Shown one piece after another: positions 30,492-39,904 of a DNA stretch of 64,000 bases. The notes below the pieces were generated by a model, which did not search any database, was not told the origin of the DNA, and saw nothing but the letters and a program-made list of their open reading frames with translations. Position 1 is the stretch's first letter. Each line of letters opens with the position of its first letter. A program made the position numbers and the translations under genes. Source of the stretch: Alphaproteobacteria bacterium (GTDB lineage Bacteria > Pseudomonadota > Alphaproteobacteria > Rhodospirillales > Rhodospirillaceae); NCBI GenBank assembly GCA_030835385.1, contig JAURPI010000033.1, positions 1 to 64,000 on the forward strand, in the 5' to 3' direction.

Positions 30492-31985
30492 TTACCAGGC
30501 GTTTTCCAGCACTTCAGGGATTGCATCGACCAAATCTTCTGCAATCAGGCCTGGCCCCAACTGTTGGGCCGCTTCTCCATGCAGCCAAACTCCCGCACAG
30601 CCTGCCTCCCAAGCCGTTAGCCCTTGAGCCAATAATCCGCAGATCAGCCCGGCTAGAACATCGCCAGAGCCAGCGGTTGCCAGCCACGGCGGCGCATTGA
30701 CCGACATGGCGGCTCTGTCGTCGGGGGCGGCAATAACCGTATCACTACCCTTGAATACAACCACGGCTCCGCTTTTCTTTGCGGCGGTGCGAGCTCGGGT
30801 CAGCTTGTCGACCTCCTCGTTCTTGCCAAATAAGCGAGCAAACTCCCCCTCGTGCGGGGTTAGCACCACATCCTGACCACTGGACTTAATTGATGAAAAC
30901 AGCGTTTCAGCCTCTTCTGAAAAGCTAGTGAGCGCATCGGCATCAAGTACGATTGATCTCCCGCCAGACAAAAGCCCGACTACCGACGCCATGGTGCCTT
31001 CGCCAACACCAAACCCAGGCCCAATGAGCACCGACGAGGCCCGCTGATCTGCCAAAAACCTTGAGTCTGTAATGGCCTCAAACATCAGACCGGGCGCCTC
31101 TTCCAGGTACAGCGGCCTTGCCTCCTTTGGCGCACAAACTTTGACCAACCCTGCCCCCACACGCCGAGCTGATGCTGAGGCGAGACTTGCGGCGCCGCTC
31201 ATCTTGACGCTGCCATACACCAGAGCCAGACCTCGCTTGTACTTGTGGTCTTCTGATCCTAGCGGCTCTGGCAATCGCCAAGGGCCTGGGCCGTTGACCA
31301 CGATGTCAGGTTTGAGATCGCCCAGCACATGCCCCGGAATCCCAATGTCAGCGACGACCAATTCGCCGCATAAATCGCGGCCTGGCAGCATGATATGACC
31401 TGGCTTTGGCCGAAAAAACGTGACTGTAAGCGCACATGACAGAGCCGCCGCCTCGATGCCACCGACAACCGCGCCGGTATCGCCAGATACACCACTCGGA
31501 ATATCAACTGCGATACAGGGCGTTTGGCTCTGCCTTAGAGCCTTTATGACTGTGGCAGCCGCCCCGTCGAGCGGTCGAGATAAACCCGCACCAAACAGCG
31601 CATCGACGACGAGCCGCCCCCAATCAGAGAGGTCTTCGGTCAGCCCCTCAATCTTGCCACCGATGGCTTGCCACCGTTCAGCGTTGACCGCAGCGTCGCC
31701 TAATAACGTTGAAGCATCCCCTAACAGCCCGAGGCGCACCGGCCACCCGGCTTTGCGCAGCAGCCGCGCGATGACAAACCCATCCCCGCCATTGTTACCA
31801 GGTCCGCAAAGCACCACGGTCCGGCACCTGGGCCAACGCTGCCGTATGGCCCGGTCCACCTGAAACCCCGCCGCTTCCATTAGGGATAAACTGGGTATGC
31901 CACATTGCTCAGCAGCCTGATCAACCCTGTACATCTGCGCCGTTGTCAATACCGAATGACCCTGAATATCCAACCCGTCGCCCAT
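30492..31985 (-). CDS. nnr: Bifunctional NAD(P)H-hydrate epimerase / ADP-dependent dehydratase
   Basis: A 497-residue fusion that repairs hydrated NADH and NADPH. The N-terminal epimerase (YjeF_N, about residues 10-215) has PSLSLMEAAG and CGPGNNGGDGFVIARLL. The C-terminal ribokinase-like dehydratase (about 225-490) has VLIGPGFGVG, VLTPHEGEFARLF and ATAGSGDVLAGLICGLLAQG. In many relatives it sits next to glnB/glnA; neither is seen here. It is divergent from dadA. Confidence 0.94.
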   Translation of the reverse strand: MGDGLDIQGHSVLTTAQMYRVDQAAEQCGIPSLSLMEAAGFQVDRAIRQRWPRCRTVVLCGPGNNGGDGFVIARLLRKAGWPVRLGLLGDASTLLGDAAVNAERWQAIGGKIEGLTEDLSDWGRLVVDALFGAGLSRPLDGAAATVIKALRQSQTPCIAVDIPSGVSGDTGAVVGGIEAAALSCALTVTFFRPKPGHIMLPGRDLCGELVVADIGIPGHVLGDLKPDIVVNGPGPWRLPEPLGSEDHKYKRGLALVYGSVKMSGAASLASASARRVGAGLVKVCAPKEARPLYLEEAPGLMFEAITDSRFLADQRASSVLIGPGFGVGEGTMASVVGLLSGGRSIVLDADALTSFSEEAETLFSSIKSSGQDVVLTPHEGEFARLFGKNEEVDKLTRARTAAKKSGAVVVFKGSDTVIAAPDDRAAMSVNAPPWLATAGSGDVLAGLICGLLAQGLTAWEAGCAGVWLHGEAAQQLGPGLIAEDLVDAIPEVLENAW

Positions 31986-32132
31986 ATATTAATAGCTTCC
32001 TATGTTTTTGTTCATGGATGAGCAGACATGCGGCTTGAGCGATGGTGTCCGCCGCAGCGATCGTCTATATACCGCGCTAATGATAGCGTGCCCTAAACAT
32101 AGCCCAAACCTATACCTTCGAGGGCCAACCCG

Positions 32133-33392
32133 ATGAAAGTCGCAGTCCTCGGAGCCGGTGTCATTGGTGTATCGACAGCCCATGCGCTGAGCATGCTAGG
32201 CCATGAGGTCGTCGTCATTGACCGTCAACAATCCGTTGCGCAGGAAACCAGCTTCGCAAATGGCGGCCAGATATCAGCCACCCACACTACCCCCTGGGCG
32301 GCGCCCCATGTCCCCTTTCAAGCTTTCAAGTGGATGTTTCAAGCCGATGCACCGCTTTTGATCAAACCTTTGCGGTGGGATCCTGCCTTATGGCGCTGGG
32401 GTTTGCGTTTCCTGGCCAATTGCACCTCACGCCATGCGGCGTCGAACTTTGAAAAAGCGTTACGGGTTGCCAATTATAGCCGGGGCGTATTACGGGCGTG
32501 GCGCCAGCGGGAAGGCCTGCAATACAACCAGACAACCGGCGGTCTGCTCTATGTCTTTCGAGATCACAATGCGTTAGACGCGGGATTTACTACGGCCAAC
32601 AAACTGGGTGATTACGGCCTGTCACAGGCCTGTCTTGATCGGGATGCTTTGCTGGCCGAGGAACCTGCCCTGGCCGACGCCGAGGTTCCATTGGTTGGCG
32701 GCGTGTTGAGCCCGGAGGATGAAACCGGGGATGCCCACCTGTTTTCTGAAACTTTAGCTAAGATAGCTCAGTACAAGGCTGTCACTTTCAGGTTCAGCAC
32801 ATCAATTCGAGCATTTATCACCGGCAATCGAGAGATCACCGGCATCGCCACCGACCAGGGCACCATCGACGCCGATGCCTATGTCGTATGCCTGGCCAGC
32901 GAAACACCGCGATTGTTAGCGCCTTTGGGTTTGGATATCCCAATCTACCCCGCCAAGGGGTACTCGATGACCAGCCCGATTACCTCGAGTGACGCGGCAC
33001 CTCAGCGGAGTATTACAGACGAAAGCAAATTCGTTGTCATCACCCGCCTGAACGACCAACTTCGGGCAGCGGGAACGGCGGAACTAGCGGGATGGAACCG
33101 CACGCTTGATCCGGTGCGTCTATCACCGATTGTCGCGGCCACGCGGTCGTTATTTCCAAATGCGGCAGACTATAGTCGCATTGAGCCGTGGTGTGGGTTA
33201 CGCCCAGCCACGCCTGATTCGGTGCCGATTATTGGGGCAACGCCTTTTGACAATCTATTTCTCAACACCGGCCATGGGACCTTGGGTTGGACTATGGCTT
33301 GTGGATCAGGACAAGCCGTCGCTGACCTCATATCTGGTCGAACCCCTGACATCGATCTCGAAGGATTAGGCCTAGACCGCTTTAGCGGTTAA
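32133..33392 (+). CDS. dadA: D-amino-acid dehydrogenase (DadA family)
   Basis: A 419-residue FAD-dependent oxidoreductase that deaminates D-amino acids to 2-keto acids, passing electrons to the respiratory chain. The FAD motif is VAVLGAGVIGVSTAHAL (GxGxxG 7-12). Other family blocks are SFANGGQISATHTTPWA, YNQTTGGLLYVF, PIYPAKGYSMT and the C-terminal PIIGATPFDNLFLNTGHGTLGWTMACGSG. GAGGG lies ahead of the start. No alanine racemase accompanies it. Substrate range is not readable. Confidence 0.9.
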   Translation: MKVAVLGAGVIGVSTAHALSMLGHEVVVIDRQQSVAQETSFANGGQISATHTTPWAAPHVPFQAFKWMFQADAPLLIKPLRWDPALWRWGLRFLANCTSRHAASNFEKALRVANYSRGVLRAWRQREGLQYNQTTGGLLYVFRDHNALDAGFTTANKLGDYGLSQACLDRDALLAEEPALADAEVPLVGGVLSPEDETGDAHLFSETLAKIAQYKAVTFRFSTSIRAFITGNREITGIATDQGTIDADAYVVCLASETPRLLAPLGLDIPIYPAKGYSMTSPITSSDAAPQRSITDESKFVVITRLNDQLRAAGTAELAGWNRTLDPVRLSPIVAATRSLFPNAADYSRIEPWCGLRPATPDSVPIIGATPFDNLFLNTGHGTLGWTMACGSGQAVADLISGRTPDIDLEGLGLDRFSG

Positions 33393-33523
33393 AAATTCTT
33401 GTAAGAAGTGTTTCATATCACATTGTTTTCAATGGATAAATGATCCTAGCGGTTCGACCGCACCCCAGCCCTAAACCAATGCCATATCGGTAAGGCCGAT
33501 TGGCAGCCCTATTACATACCATG

Positions 33524-34054
33524 CTATTTTGTAGTGAGAGGCTGGTGTGAAAGATCCACATTCAATCCCAGTTGGCGAATGAGGATGATGGTGTCTGATT
33601 CCCCCCAGCGTTCAACCACCATGCCGTCCTTAAATCGGAAGATATCCATGGCTGTGAATTTGAACGGGCGGCCCGTTGCCGGGTTGCCCATCATAATCCC
33701 GGATTGCGTGCCCCAGACAGTCATCCGGGTAGACACCATGTCATCTGAGCAAATAATCAAATCATTCCGGATTTGACGGTCCGGAGAGGCCACTTTTGAA
33801 GCACTGAACATACGCTCCAATTGGGCGGCGCTACCTCTGGTTTGCTCTGCACCACCCGCATCGCTGTTATTGCTGAGAAATCCCTCAGCGTAGAATTCCC
33901 CTGCCCGGCTTCCGTCACGTTGTTTAAACAGCACATCGAACAAGGCCAGGTAGGCATTGAGGTTCTCCTCGTTGCCGTCGCAACGAATTTCTGTCGCCGT
34001 GGCTGGTGTAATAATACCTAATCCAAAAATTGCCGCGATTACCAATGAACGCAT
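33524..34054 (-). CDS. Exported SnoaL/NTF2-like protein
   Basis: A 176-residue protein with a signal peptide (RSLVIAAIFGLGIITPATA) followed by a cone-shaped alpha+beta fold typical of SnoaL-like or ester cyclase proteins: a helical front half, then strands in RMTVWGTQSGIMMGNPATGRPFKFTAMDIFRFKDGMVVERWGE. AAGGAG precedes the start. Enzymatic activity is uncertain; many family members are binding proteins or have unknown substrates. It is divergent from the CopD-like gene. Confidence 0.75.
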   Translation of the reverse strand: MRSLVIAAIFGLGIITPATATEIRCDGNEENLNAYLALFDVLFKQRDGSRAGEFYAEGFLSNNSDAGGAEQTRGSAAQLERMFSASKVASPDRQIRNDLIICSDDMVSTRMTVWGTQSGIMMGNPATGRPFKFTAMDIFRFKDGMVVERWGESDTIILIRQLGLNVDLSHQPLTTK

Positions 34055-34208
34055 AGCGCACTCCTTGTCTGACGTGCTCGACCAAATTGATATTCCTAGA
34101 CATAGCTTTATTGGCCCTCAAATGTGCCTTTAATTCCTACGCTGGCTCTCTTGCCGACCGGCCCCAGCGGGCCTAAAAACAAAACTCATATGCACAAGGA
34201 ACACTGCC

Positions 34209-34667
34209 ATGCTCTGGAACCTCTCAAACGTCCTCCATACCCTCGCTTCTGTTGTCTGGGTTGGAGGTATGTTCTTCGCCTATATGGCACTGAGGCCATC
34301 TATGGCAGGGCTCAATCCGGAAGATGCGCTGCCCCTGTGGCGTCGCACATTGCAAATCTTCCTTCGCTGGGTCTTGGGCACCGTTGTCGTGCTGTGGGCA
34401 ACGGGCATTTACATGATGTTCTTCGTGCTGTCAGGCTTCGGCGCAGCGGGTATCCACGTGGACACCATGTTCACCATCGCCCTGGTCATGACCGGACTGT
34501 TTTTCTATCTCAATCACGGTCCATTCCGGGTGTTCAAATACGCGGCTGATTCCCGTGATTTCGAAACCGCCGGACAGCAGCTTCAGAAGGTCCGTAAAAT
34601 CGTAGCAACTAATCTGGTATTGGGCGTGCTGACCATCGTAATCGCTGCCTGGGGCGCGGCGGGGTAA
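34209..34667 (+). CDS. CopD-like integral membrane protein
   Basis: A 152-residue protein with four hydrophobic segments (about residues 8-28, 50-75, 85-105 and 130-150). The N-terminal NVLHTLASVVWVGGMFFAYMALRP is the signature of the CopD-like domain, with a His in the first helix. AAGGA lies ahead of the ATG. Homologues are often annotated as copper resistance D domain proteins, but no copper gene is adjacent, so the function is open. Confidence 0.8.
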   Translation: MLWNLSNVLHTLASVVWVGGMFFAYMALRPSMAGLNPEDALPLWRRTLQIFLRWVLGTVVVLWATGIYMMFFVLSGFGAAGIHVDTMFTIALVMTGLFFYLNHGPFRVFKYAADSRDFETAGQQLQKVRKIVATNLVLGVLTIVIAAWGAAG

Positions 34668-34834
34668 AAAACTCCACCAGACGATCCGACTCAATAAAAC
34701 CAGGGAGTTCAACGCGCCGGCTGAACCATACTCGTTTGTATATTTTCTAAGGGCCTGAATTCAAACGAAGGTGCCCTCTAAACCCCTTGGTGCATGGGCT
34801 CGTTCCTCGCTATTCGCCAAAAATTTTTTACGGC

Positions 34835-35734
34835 TTACGACCCACCGCCCTGACGCTTATCATCGACGTGAATCTTAAATTCTTCAAGCATGGTCGTCCG
34901 CGCGTTGACGTCCTGCTGCGGCGCTCGCAAATAATCGGGATCGTTCTTCTCCAGATACTCTCGAAACTGAGGCCTGATGTCCGCCTTGCCATTCATCAGT
35001 TTGCTGCCGCGAGTTGCAGCAACCATGCCACCTTCCCACTGCCCCATTTCCATCCAGGGAAACCACTGGCGCACGGAATTCCAGACAGAAATACAGGGCG
35101 CGCTTGTTAGGTCGGGATTATCCAAGTCCGACTTCTTGCAGGCAAAATTATACAAGCCCGCTCCCTGATAAAAGTCGCTGCCGACATAGGCCGGATACTC
35201 TTCGCGATCCATCGGGTTCGGTCCAAAGAACATCAAGTCGCGATAGAACATCACGTCATCTCCGATGGCATAAAAATTGTAGTGCCAAGGCCCGTTTTCG
35301 CCTTGCACACGATAAGGCGAATTGACGTAAGGGTTGCGTAGATGAAACACAGGCACGGTGCGTTCAATGAATGGGTTGTACCATTCGTTGATCACCTCAC
35401 CTGTTTCCGCATCTGTGTAAAAAAGCGCCTCGCGGTTGTACCAGGCAAAGCCGTAATCGGTGCGCTCCACCCGACTAATTGTTAGAGCTTCAGTGCCAAA
35501 CAATGCCCGCGGTTTGCGGTTTGGAATGTGGCTATGAATCATCCCCCGTGACCAGAAGATCACTTCACCACCCGCCGTATCAGCCCGGGCCTTGATATAG
35601 CCTTCTAAGTTTCCTGCAGGGTCATTGAGATCGAGGGGCTGGGTCGCTGCTTTGCTTTGAGTTGCAGCAGTCGCTGCCGCACCTCCAGCCAAGGCCACAA
35701 CCGCTGCTCGCCGAGTTACAGTCTGATCCGTCAT
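34835..35734 (-). CDS. DUF1838 family protein, Tat signal
   Basis: A 299-residue protein with an N-terminal TVTRRAAVVALAGGAAATAA segment resembling a twin-arginine signal. The body matches what I recall of the DUF1838 family (FGTEALTISRVERTDYGFAWYNREALFYTDAETG, and PWMEMGQWEGGMVAATRGSKL); no biochemical function is established to my knowledge. GGAGG lies ahead of the start. It lies 35 bp after the oxidoreductase gene on the same strand and is probably co-transcribed. Confidence 0.8.
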   Translation of the reverse strand: MTDQTVTRRAAVVALAGGAAATAATQSKAATQPLDLNDPAGNLEGYIKARADTAGGEVIFWSRGMIHSHIPNRKPRALFGTEALTISRVERTDYGFAWYNREALFYTDAETGEVINEWYNPFIERTVPVFHLRNPYVNSPYRVQGENGPWHYNFYAIGDDVMFYRDLMFFGPNPMDREEYPAYVGSDFYQGAGLYNFACKKSDLDNPDLTSAPCISVWNSVRQWFPWMEMGQWEGGMVAATRGSKLMNGKADIRPQFREYLEKNDPDYLRAPQQDVNARTTMLEEFKIHVDDKRQGGGS

Positions 35735-35769
35735 TGTCCACTCCTCCCTACGGTTTGTAGGGACTGAGC

Positions 35770-36807
35770 TTAAAACGGATCAGGGCTAACCTGCACCAAC
35801 TGTTTGCCCTTGTTTTTACTGTCGTACAGACGGATAAGGGCCTCCGGCATCCGTTCGATGCCGTCGAGAATATCTTCCTGGTACGTCAACCGACCTTCAC
35901 GGATCCATTGCACCATGTCGCTCTCAGCCTCAGCCAGGCGCGGCGCATAGTCATAGATTAGAAAGCCCTGCATAAATGCATTTAGCCGCCCGATTTTGTA
36001 GGCGTTCTTAATCGGCCTTGGACTACCATCCCCGATGTACTGACTAATTTGCCCGCACGCCACGATGCGCGCGTATTTATTGATCCGCGCCAGCCCTTCA
36101 TCAAGAATTTCGCCGCCAACGTTGTCGAAGAAGACATCAATTCCGTCTGGACAGGTAGCATCCATCTGCGCGCCGATATCCCCATCTCGATAATTGATCG
36201 CGGCGTCATAGCCCAAGCTATCCACCAGCAGCTCGCATTTTTCTTTAGAGCCGGCAATTCCAATAGTTTTGCAGCCACGAATTTTTGCGATTTGCCCCAC
36301 GTTTGAACCAACTCCGCCAGCCGCACCTGACACAAGAACCGTCTCGCCGGCGACCGGCTTGCCGATATCGAACAACCCGAAGTAGGCCGTGAACCCGGTC
36401 ATACCGAGTACACCCAGCGCCGTAGAGACAGGAACTTCTCTTTGACTAACCTTGTACATCAGGTAATAGGGTGAACCATCAGCGACCGCGTACTGCTGCC
36501 ATCCCATTTTCCCATGCACGATGTCGCCGGGCATGTAGTCGGGATTCTTAGAGGTCACGACCTGTCCGACACCCCGGCCTCGCATGACGTCACCAATCTC
36601 CAGTGGCTCTTCAATACCAGCGCCATCAAGCATGTAGAAACGCATCACCGGTGCCAGCGAGGAATAAATCACGCGAATGACAAACTCGCCGTCTTTGGGC
36701 TCAGGAATGGGCGCCTCGTGAAGTTTGAAGTCGCTTTCCCTCACCGCTCGCTCAATCGGTCGGTCTGCAAGTTGCCATTGTAGGTTCGTTTTGGGCATAT
36801 CAATCAT
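35770..36807 (-). CDS. NADP-dependent oxidoreductase (MDR superfamily, YncB/CurA-like)
   Basis: A 345-residue zinc-free medium-chain reductase. Visible blocks are GDVMRGRGVGQVVTSKNPDYMPGD, LGVLGMTGFTAYFGLFDIGKP, the nucleotide motif VLVSGAAGGVGSNVGQIAKIRG and DVFFDNVGGEILD. The family reduces alpha,beta-unsaturated aldehydes or ketones with NADPH. The frame extends 19 codons upstream into the previous gene; I start at the ATG 36807 before IDMPKTNLQW. Confidence 0.88.
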   Translation of the reverse strand: MIDMPKTNLQWQLADRPIERAVRESDFKLHEAPIPEPKDGEFVIRVIYSSLAPVMRFYMLDGAGIEEPLEIGDVMRGRGVGQVVTSKNPDYMPGDIVHGKMGWQQYAVADGSPYYLMYKVSQREVPVSTALGVLGMTGFTAYFGLFDIGKPVAGETVLVSGAAGGVGSNVGQIAKIRGCKTIGIAGSKEKCELLVDSLGYDAAINYRDGDIGAQMDATCPDGIDVFFDNVGGEILDEGLARINKYARIVACGQISQYIGDGSPRPIKNAYKIGRLNAFMQGFLIYDYAPRLAEAESDMVQWIREGRLTYQEDILDGIERMPEALIRLYDSKNKGKQLVQVSPDPF

Positions 36808-36860
36808 GAGAAACTCTCGGGAGAAATTGTTAGGTCGACAAAGATGTCCGGACTTTAACT

Positions 36861-37235
36861 TCATTTTCTAACGTTCGGTGCAGCCGCCAACACGGCGGTG
36901 GCGCCAAGGGAGTGACTAATCAGAATAGCAGGCGCTTCGTGCTCTTTTTCCAGATACGCCACAGCTTCAAGTAAGTCCTGAACGTTCGACAAAAAGTTGT
37001 TGTTGGCGAACTCTACATCGGACGCTCCAAGACCTGTAAAATCGAAACGCAGAACGGCAATTCCCTCTGCACTCAATTCAGCCGCAATGCGAGACGCGGC
37101 GAATATGTCTTTGGAACAAGTAAAAAAGTGCGCGAAGAGTGCGAAGGCCTTCGGTTCACCGTCTGGCAGGTCTAGGCGTGCGGCCAATGTCTCGCCCGAA
37201 TGACCGGGGAATACTATTTTGCGGCTCTCTGCCAT
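36861..37235 (-). pseudogene. Truncated alpha/beta hydrolase (N-terminal part of a hydrolase-OsmC fusion)
   Basis: A 124-residue fragment beginning MAESRKIVFPGHSGETLAARLDLPDG, matching the start of the bifunctional alpha/beta hydrolase/OsmC proteins (about 400 residues). FAHFFTCSKDIFAASRIA, LRFDFTGLGASDVEF and the nucleophile elbow SHSLGATAVLAAAP are present. It then stops (TGA at 36861-36863), before the acid and histidine of the triad and the whole OsmC domain. The next gene starts 53 bp later, so the missing 3' two-thirds is deleted rather than frameshifted. Confidence 0.75.
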
Positions 37236-37352
37236 GATGAATGATCCTTCTCTTATACCGACATTGTGAAGCCTAGTATGCATGCTAGGCCTTGGACGGC
37301 CTGTGTTGAAATCCTATTGTGGGCCCTAACACTTCTAGTCCGGGACAAGATA

Positions 37353-38342
37353 ATGAAGACTCCAGTACACGGAGATTTTATCGACGCCGTTGGGAATACG
37401 CCGCTAATCCGCCTCAAGTGGGCTTCGGAGGTCTCCGGCGCAAACATTTTCGGCAAAGCTGAATTTATGAATCCTGGTGGTTCAGTCAAAGACCGGGCGG
37501 CCCTGTATATGATCCGAGATGCAGAAAAACAGGGGCTTATCAAACCCGGTGGAACTCTGGTCGAAGCCACCGGCGGCAACACAGGGATTGGTGTTGCACT
37601 GGTCGGTAACGCCCTAGGGTACAAATCGATCATTGTCATGCCCGATACCCAGACACAGGAGAAAAAAGATACTGTCCTGGCCTGTGGTGCCGAGCTACGT
37701 GAAGTGCCTGCCGTCCCATTTAAGGACCCAAACAACTACGTCCATGTTGCTAAGCGGCTGGCGGACGAGGTCGGCGGGTATTTTTGTAATCAGTTCGACA
37801 ACACAGCAAATCGAGACGGCCATATTGAGTATACCGGTCCTGAGATATGGGACGCCCTTGACGGCAAGGTCGACGCCTTCACCACTGCCGTCGGAACTGG
37901 CGGCACCATAGCCGGTATTTCGATCGCACTAAAAGAGCGCTCTAACGATATCCTCACTATTGCCGCTGACCCAGGCGGGTCTGTCGTCCACGATTTTATC
38001 AAGACCGGAGAATTGACAGCGGAAGGTGGTTCCATAACCGAAGGTATCGGCCAGGGGCGTGTTACCCTCAATCTCAAAGATGCACCGATAGATGACGCTG
38101 AGCGCATCTTTGATCCTGAAGCCCTCGATGCCATCTATAATATGGTGCTCCACGATGGCTTAGTGATGGGCGGATCAACTGGCATCAATGTCGCGGCGGC
38201 GATACGTGTTGGGAAAAAACTCGGGTCCAATGCAAATGTCGTCACAATTTTATGTGACCACGGGAGCCGATATCAGAGTAAGATTTTCAATCCAAATTTT
38301 CTTCGCTCGAAAGACCTCCCTGTTCCGCCTTGGATGGCATAG
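37353..38342 (+). CDS. cysK: Cysteine synthase A (O-acetylserine sulfhydrylase)
   Basis: A 329-residue PLP enzyme making cysteine from O-acetylserine and sulfide. The PLP lysine is Lys46 in NPGGSVKDRAALYM. The substrate loop is EATGGNTGIG, the phosphate loop VGTGGTIAGIS, and the C-terminus SRYQSKIFNPNFLRSKDLPVP is typical of the alphaproteobacterial type. An upstream open frame of 29 codons is ignored because the ATG at 37353 gives the family N-terminus. It heads a tight plus-strand series with sseA (24 bp gap). Confidence 0.93.
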   Translation: MKTPVHGDFIDAVGNTPLIRLKWASEVSGANIFGKAEFMNPGGSVKDRAALYMIRDAEKQGLIKPGGTLVEATGGNTGIGVALVGNALGYKSIIVMPDTQTQEKKDTVLACGAELREVPAVPFKDPNNYVHVAKRLADEVGGYFCNQFDNTANRDGHIEYTGPEIWDALDGKVDAFTTAVGTGGTIAGISIALKERSNDILTIAADPGGSVVHDFIKTGELTAEGGSITEGIGQGRVTLNLKDAPIDDAERIFDPEALDAIYNMVLHDGLVMGGSTGINVAAAIRVGKKLGSNANVVTILCDHGSRYQSKIFNPNFLRSKDLPVPPWMA

Positions 38343-38366
38343 TCTTTCTTCAATTCGGGAATCGCG

Positions 38367-39236
38367 ATGGACTATGTGAACTCTAACGCCCTGGTTTCTA
38401 CCGAATGGCTAGCCGATCACCTGGACGATCAAGACCTTGTTGTCGTCGATGCGTCGTTTTTTGTTCCTGGAGGCACTGCACCGGCAAAAGAGCAATACGA
38501 TGCCGGTCATATCCCTGGCTCCGTTTTTTTTGACATCAACGACATTGCCGACCCAGACGCTACGCAAGACCACATCGTACCGTCGGCAGCTGTCTTTGGC
38601 TCAAAGGTTGGCGCCCTCGGCATCACCAACTCCACCTATGTCATCGCATATGATGCCATGGGCGGCGGCTGCGCCGCTGCCCGTGTGTGGTGGATGTTCC
38701 GCGCTTACGGACACGATAAAATCGCCGTGCTCGACGGTGGACTTACGAAATGGGTGTCGGAGAACAGACCACTCTCAGCCGAGCAGCCAGAAATCACCGC
38801 GCAAAATTTCACTGCAGCACAGGAAGCACTCGTCCGCGTCCGTAGCAAAGATGGTATTAGGCAAAATATTGATAGCAAAGACTATCAAGTCGTCGACGCA
38901 CGGGCCGCCGGGCGCTTTTCGGGAACTGATCCAGAACCCAAGGCCGGTTTGCGCTCCGGCCACATCCCTGGTAGCCGCAATGTTCCCTTTGGCGGTTTAT
39001 TCGAACCCGAGTCAAAAACTTTTAAATCTGCAGCTGACATCAAAGCGCAATTTGATGCCGCTGGTGTCGATCTAAACGCCCCCATCGCAACCACTTGTGG
39101 CTCCGGCGTAACCGCCTGCACCGTCGCCCTTGGTGCCTATTTGCTCGGCAAAGATGATGTCGCGATATATGACGGCTCTTGGGTAGACTGGGGTGGTGAT
39201 CCAGACACCCCTATCGAAACCGGCCCCGCCTCCTAA
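38367..39236 (+). CDS. sseA: 3-mercaptopyruvate sulfurtransferase
   Basis: A 289-residue protein with two rhodanese domains. The active loop TTCGSGVTACTVALG puts the persulfide-forming cysteine at position 244; CGSGVT is the signature that distinguishes mercaptopyruvate from thiosulfate sulfurtransferases. The first domain is inactive, as usual. It moves sulfur from 3-mercaptopyruvate to thiols or cyanide. It sits between cysK and an AhpD-like gene with gaps of 24 and 22 bp. Confidence 0.94.
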   Translation: MDYVNSNALVSTEWLADHLDDQDLVVVDASFFVPGGTAPAKEQYDAGHIPGSVFFDINDIADPDATQDHIVPSAAVFGSKVGALGITNSTYVIAYDAMGGGCAAARVWWMFRAYGHDKIAVLDGGLTKWVSENRPLSAEQPEITAQNFTAAQEALVRVRSKDGIRQNIDSKDYQVVDARAAGRFSGTDPEPKAGLRSGHIPGSRNVPFGGLFEPESKTFKSAADIKAQFDAAGVDLNAPIATTCGSGVTACTVALGAYLLGKDDVAIYDGSWVDWGGDPDTPIETGPAS

Positions 39237-39258
39237 AAGCCCAAACAAGGACCGCATT

Positions 39259-39837
39259 ATGCCCCGAATTGACCCGCTTCCGCTTGAGTCTCTTCCTGAA
39301 GAGTTTCAGGAGCGCATGAAAATCGGTGAAGAACGTATGGGGTTTCGTGCCAACGATGGCCTGACCATCGCCCGTGTGCCGGGGCTGATGGAAGGACTTA
39401 GTGGTCTGACATGGGCCATCTACGGCAAAGATGGCCTAGTGACCAATGAGATCAAGCGACTGGTCTCCATCATCACCAGTTCTGCCGCAGGCTGCACCTA
39501 TTGTCAGTCCCACACGGTCCACGGCGCCGACATGGCCGGCATCGATGAAGATAAAATTAAAGCCATATGGGACTACGAAACCAGCCCTTTATTTTCAGAC
39601 GCGGAGCGTGTAGCGATGCGCGTCGCCCAGGGCGCCGGACATGCGCCGGTCGAATGCACGGACGCCGACTTCGAAGAGCTCAAGAAGCATTTCGACGACA
39701 ATCAGATATGTGAAATTGTCAGTGTCATTGCGCTGTTTGGCTTTTTGAATAAATGGAACGCAACACTCGCGACAGATATTGAGTCCAGCCCCCTCGCGGC
39801 TCTTCAAAAACTAGGGCCAGACGCTAACACCGCGTAA
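39259..39837 (+). CDS. AhpD-like / carboxymuconolactone decarboxylase family peroxidase-related protein
   Basis: A 192-residue all-helical protein with the AhpD-type redox centre CTYCQSHTVHG (Cys79, Cys82, His85, His88), the proton relay expected of alkylhydroperoxidase-like enzymes. The frame overlaps the end of sseA, but the start at 39259 has AAGGA eight bases upstream. Neighbouring thiol enzymes suggest a role in peroxide or persulfide redox balance; this is inference. Confidence 0.85.
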   Translation: MPRIDPLPLESLPEEFQERMKIGEERMGFRANDGLTIARVPGLMEGLSGLTWAIYGKDGLVTNEIKRLVSIITSSAAGCTYCQSHTVHGADMAGIDEDKIKAIWDYETSPLFSDAERVAMRVAQGAGHAPVECTDADFEELKKHFDDNQICEIVSVIALFGFLNKWNATLATDIESSPLAALQKLGPDANTA

Positions 39838-39904
39838 GCGATCCCACTTTTGTTTTAGTCCCCTACAGGCCACAATGCACTCAGATGCGTTGGGGGATAT
39901 AGCG

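Noticed and set aside
33440-33520. Small hairpins (GCGGT/ACCGC, ATCGG/CCGAT) after dadA as terminator
   Set aside because: Short stems without a T tract; not enough to call termination.
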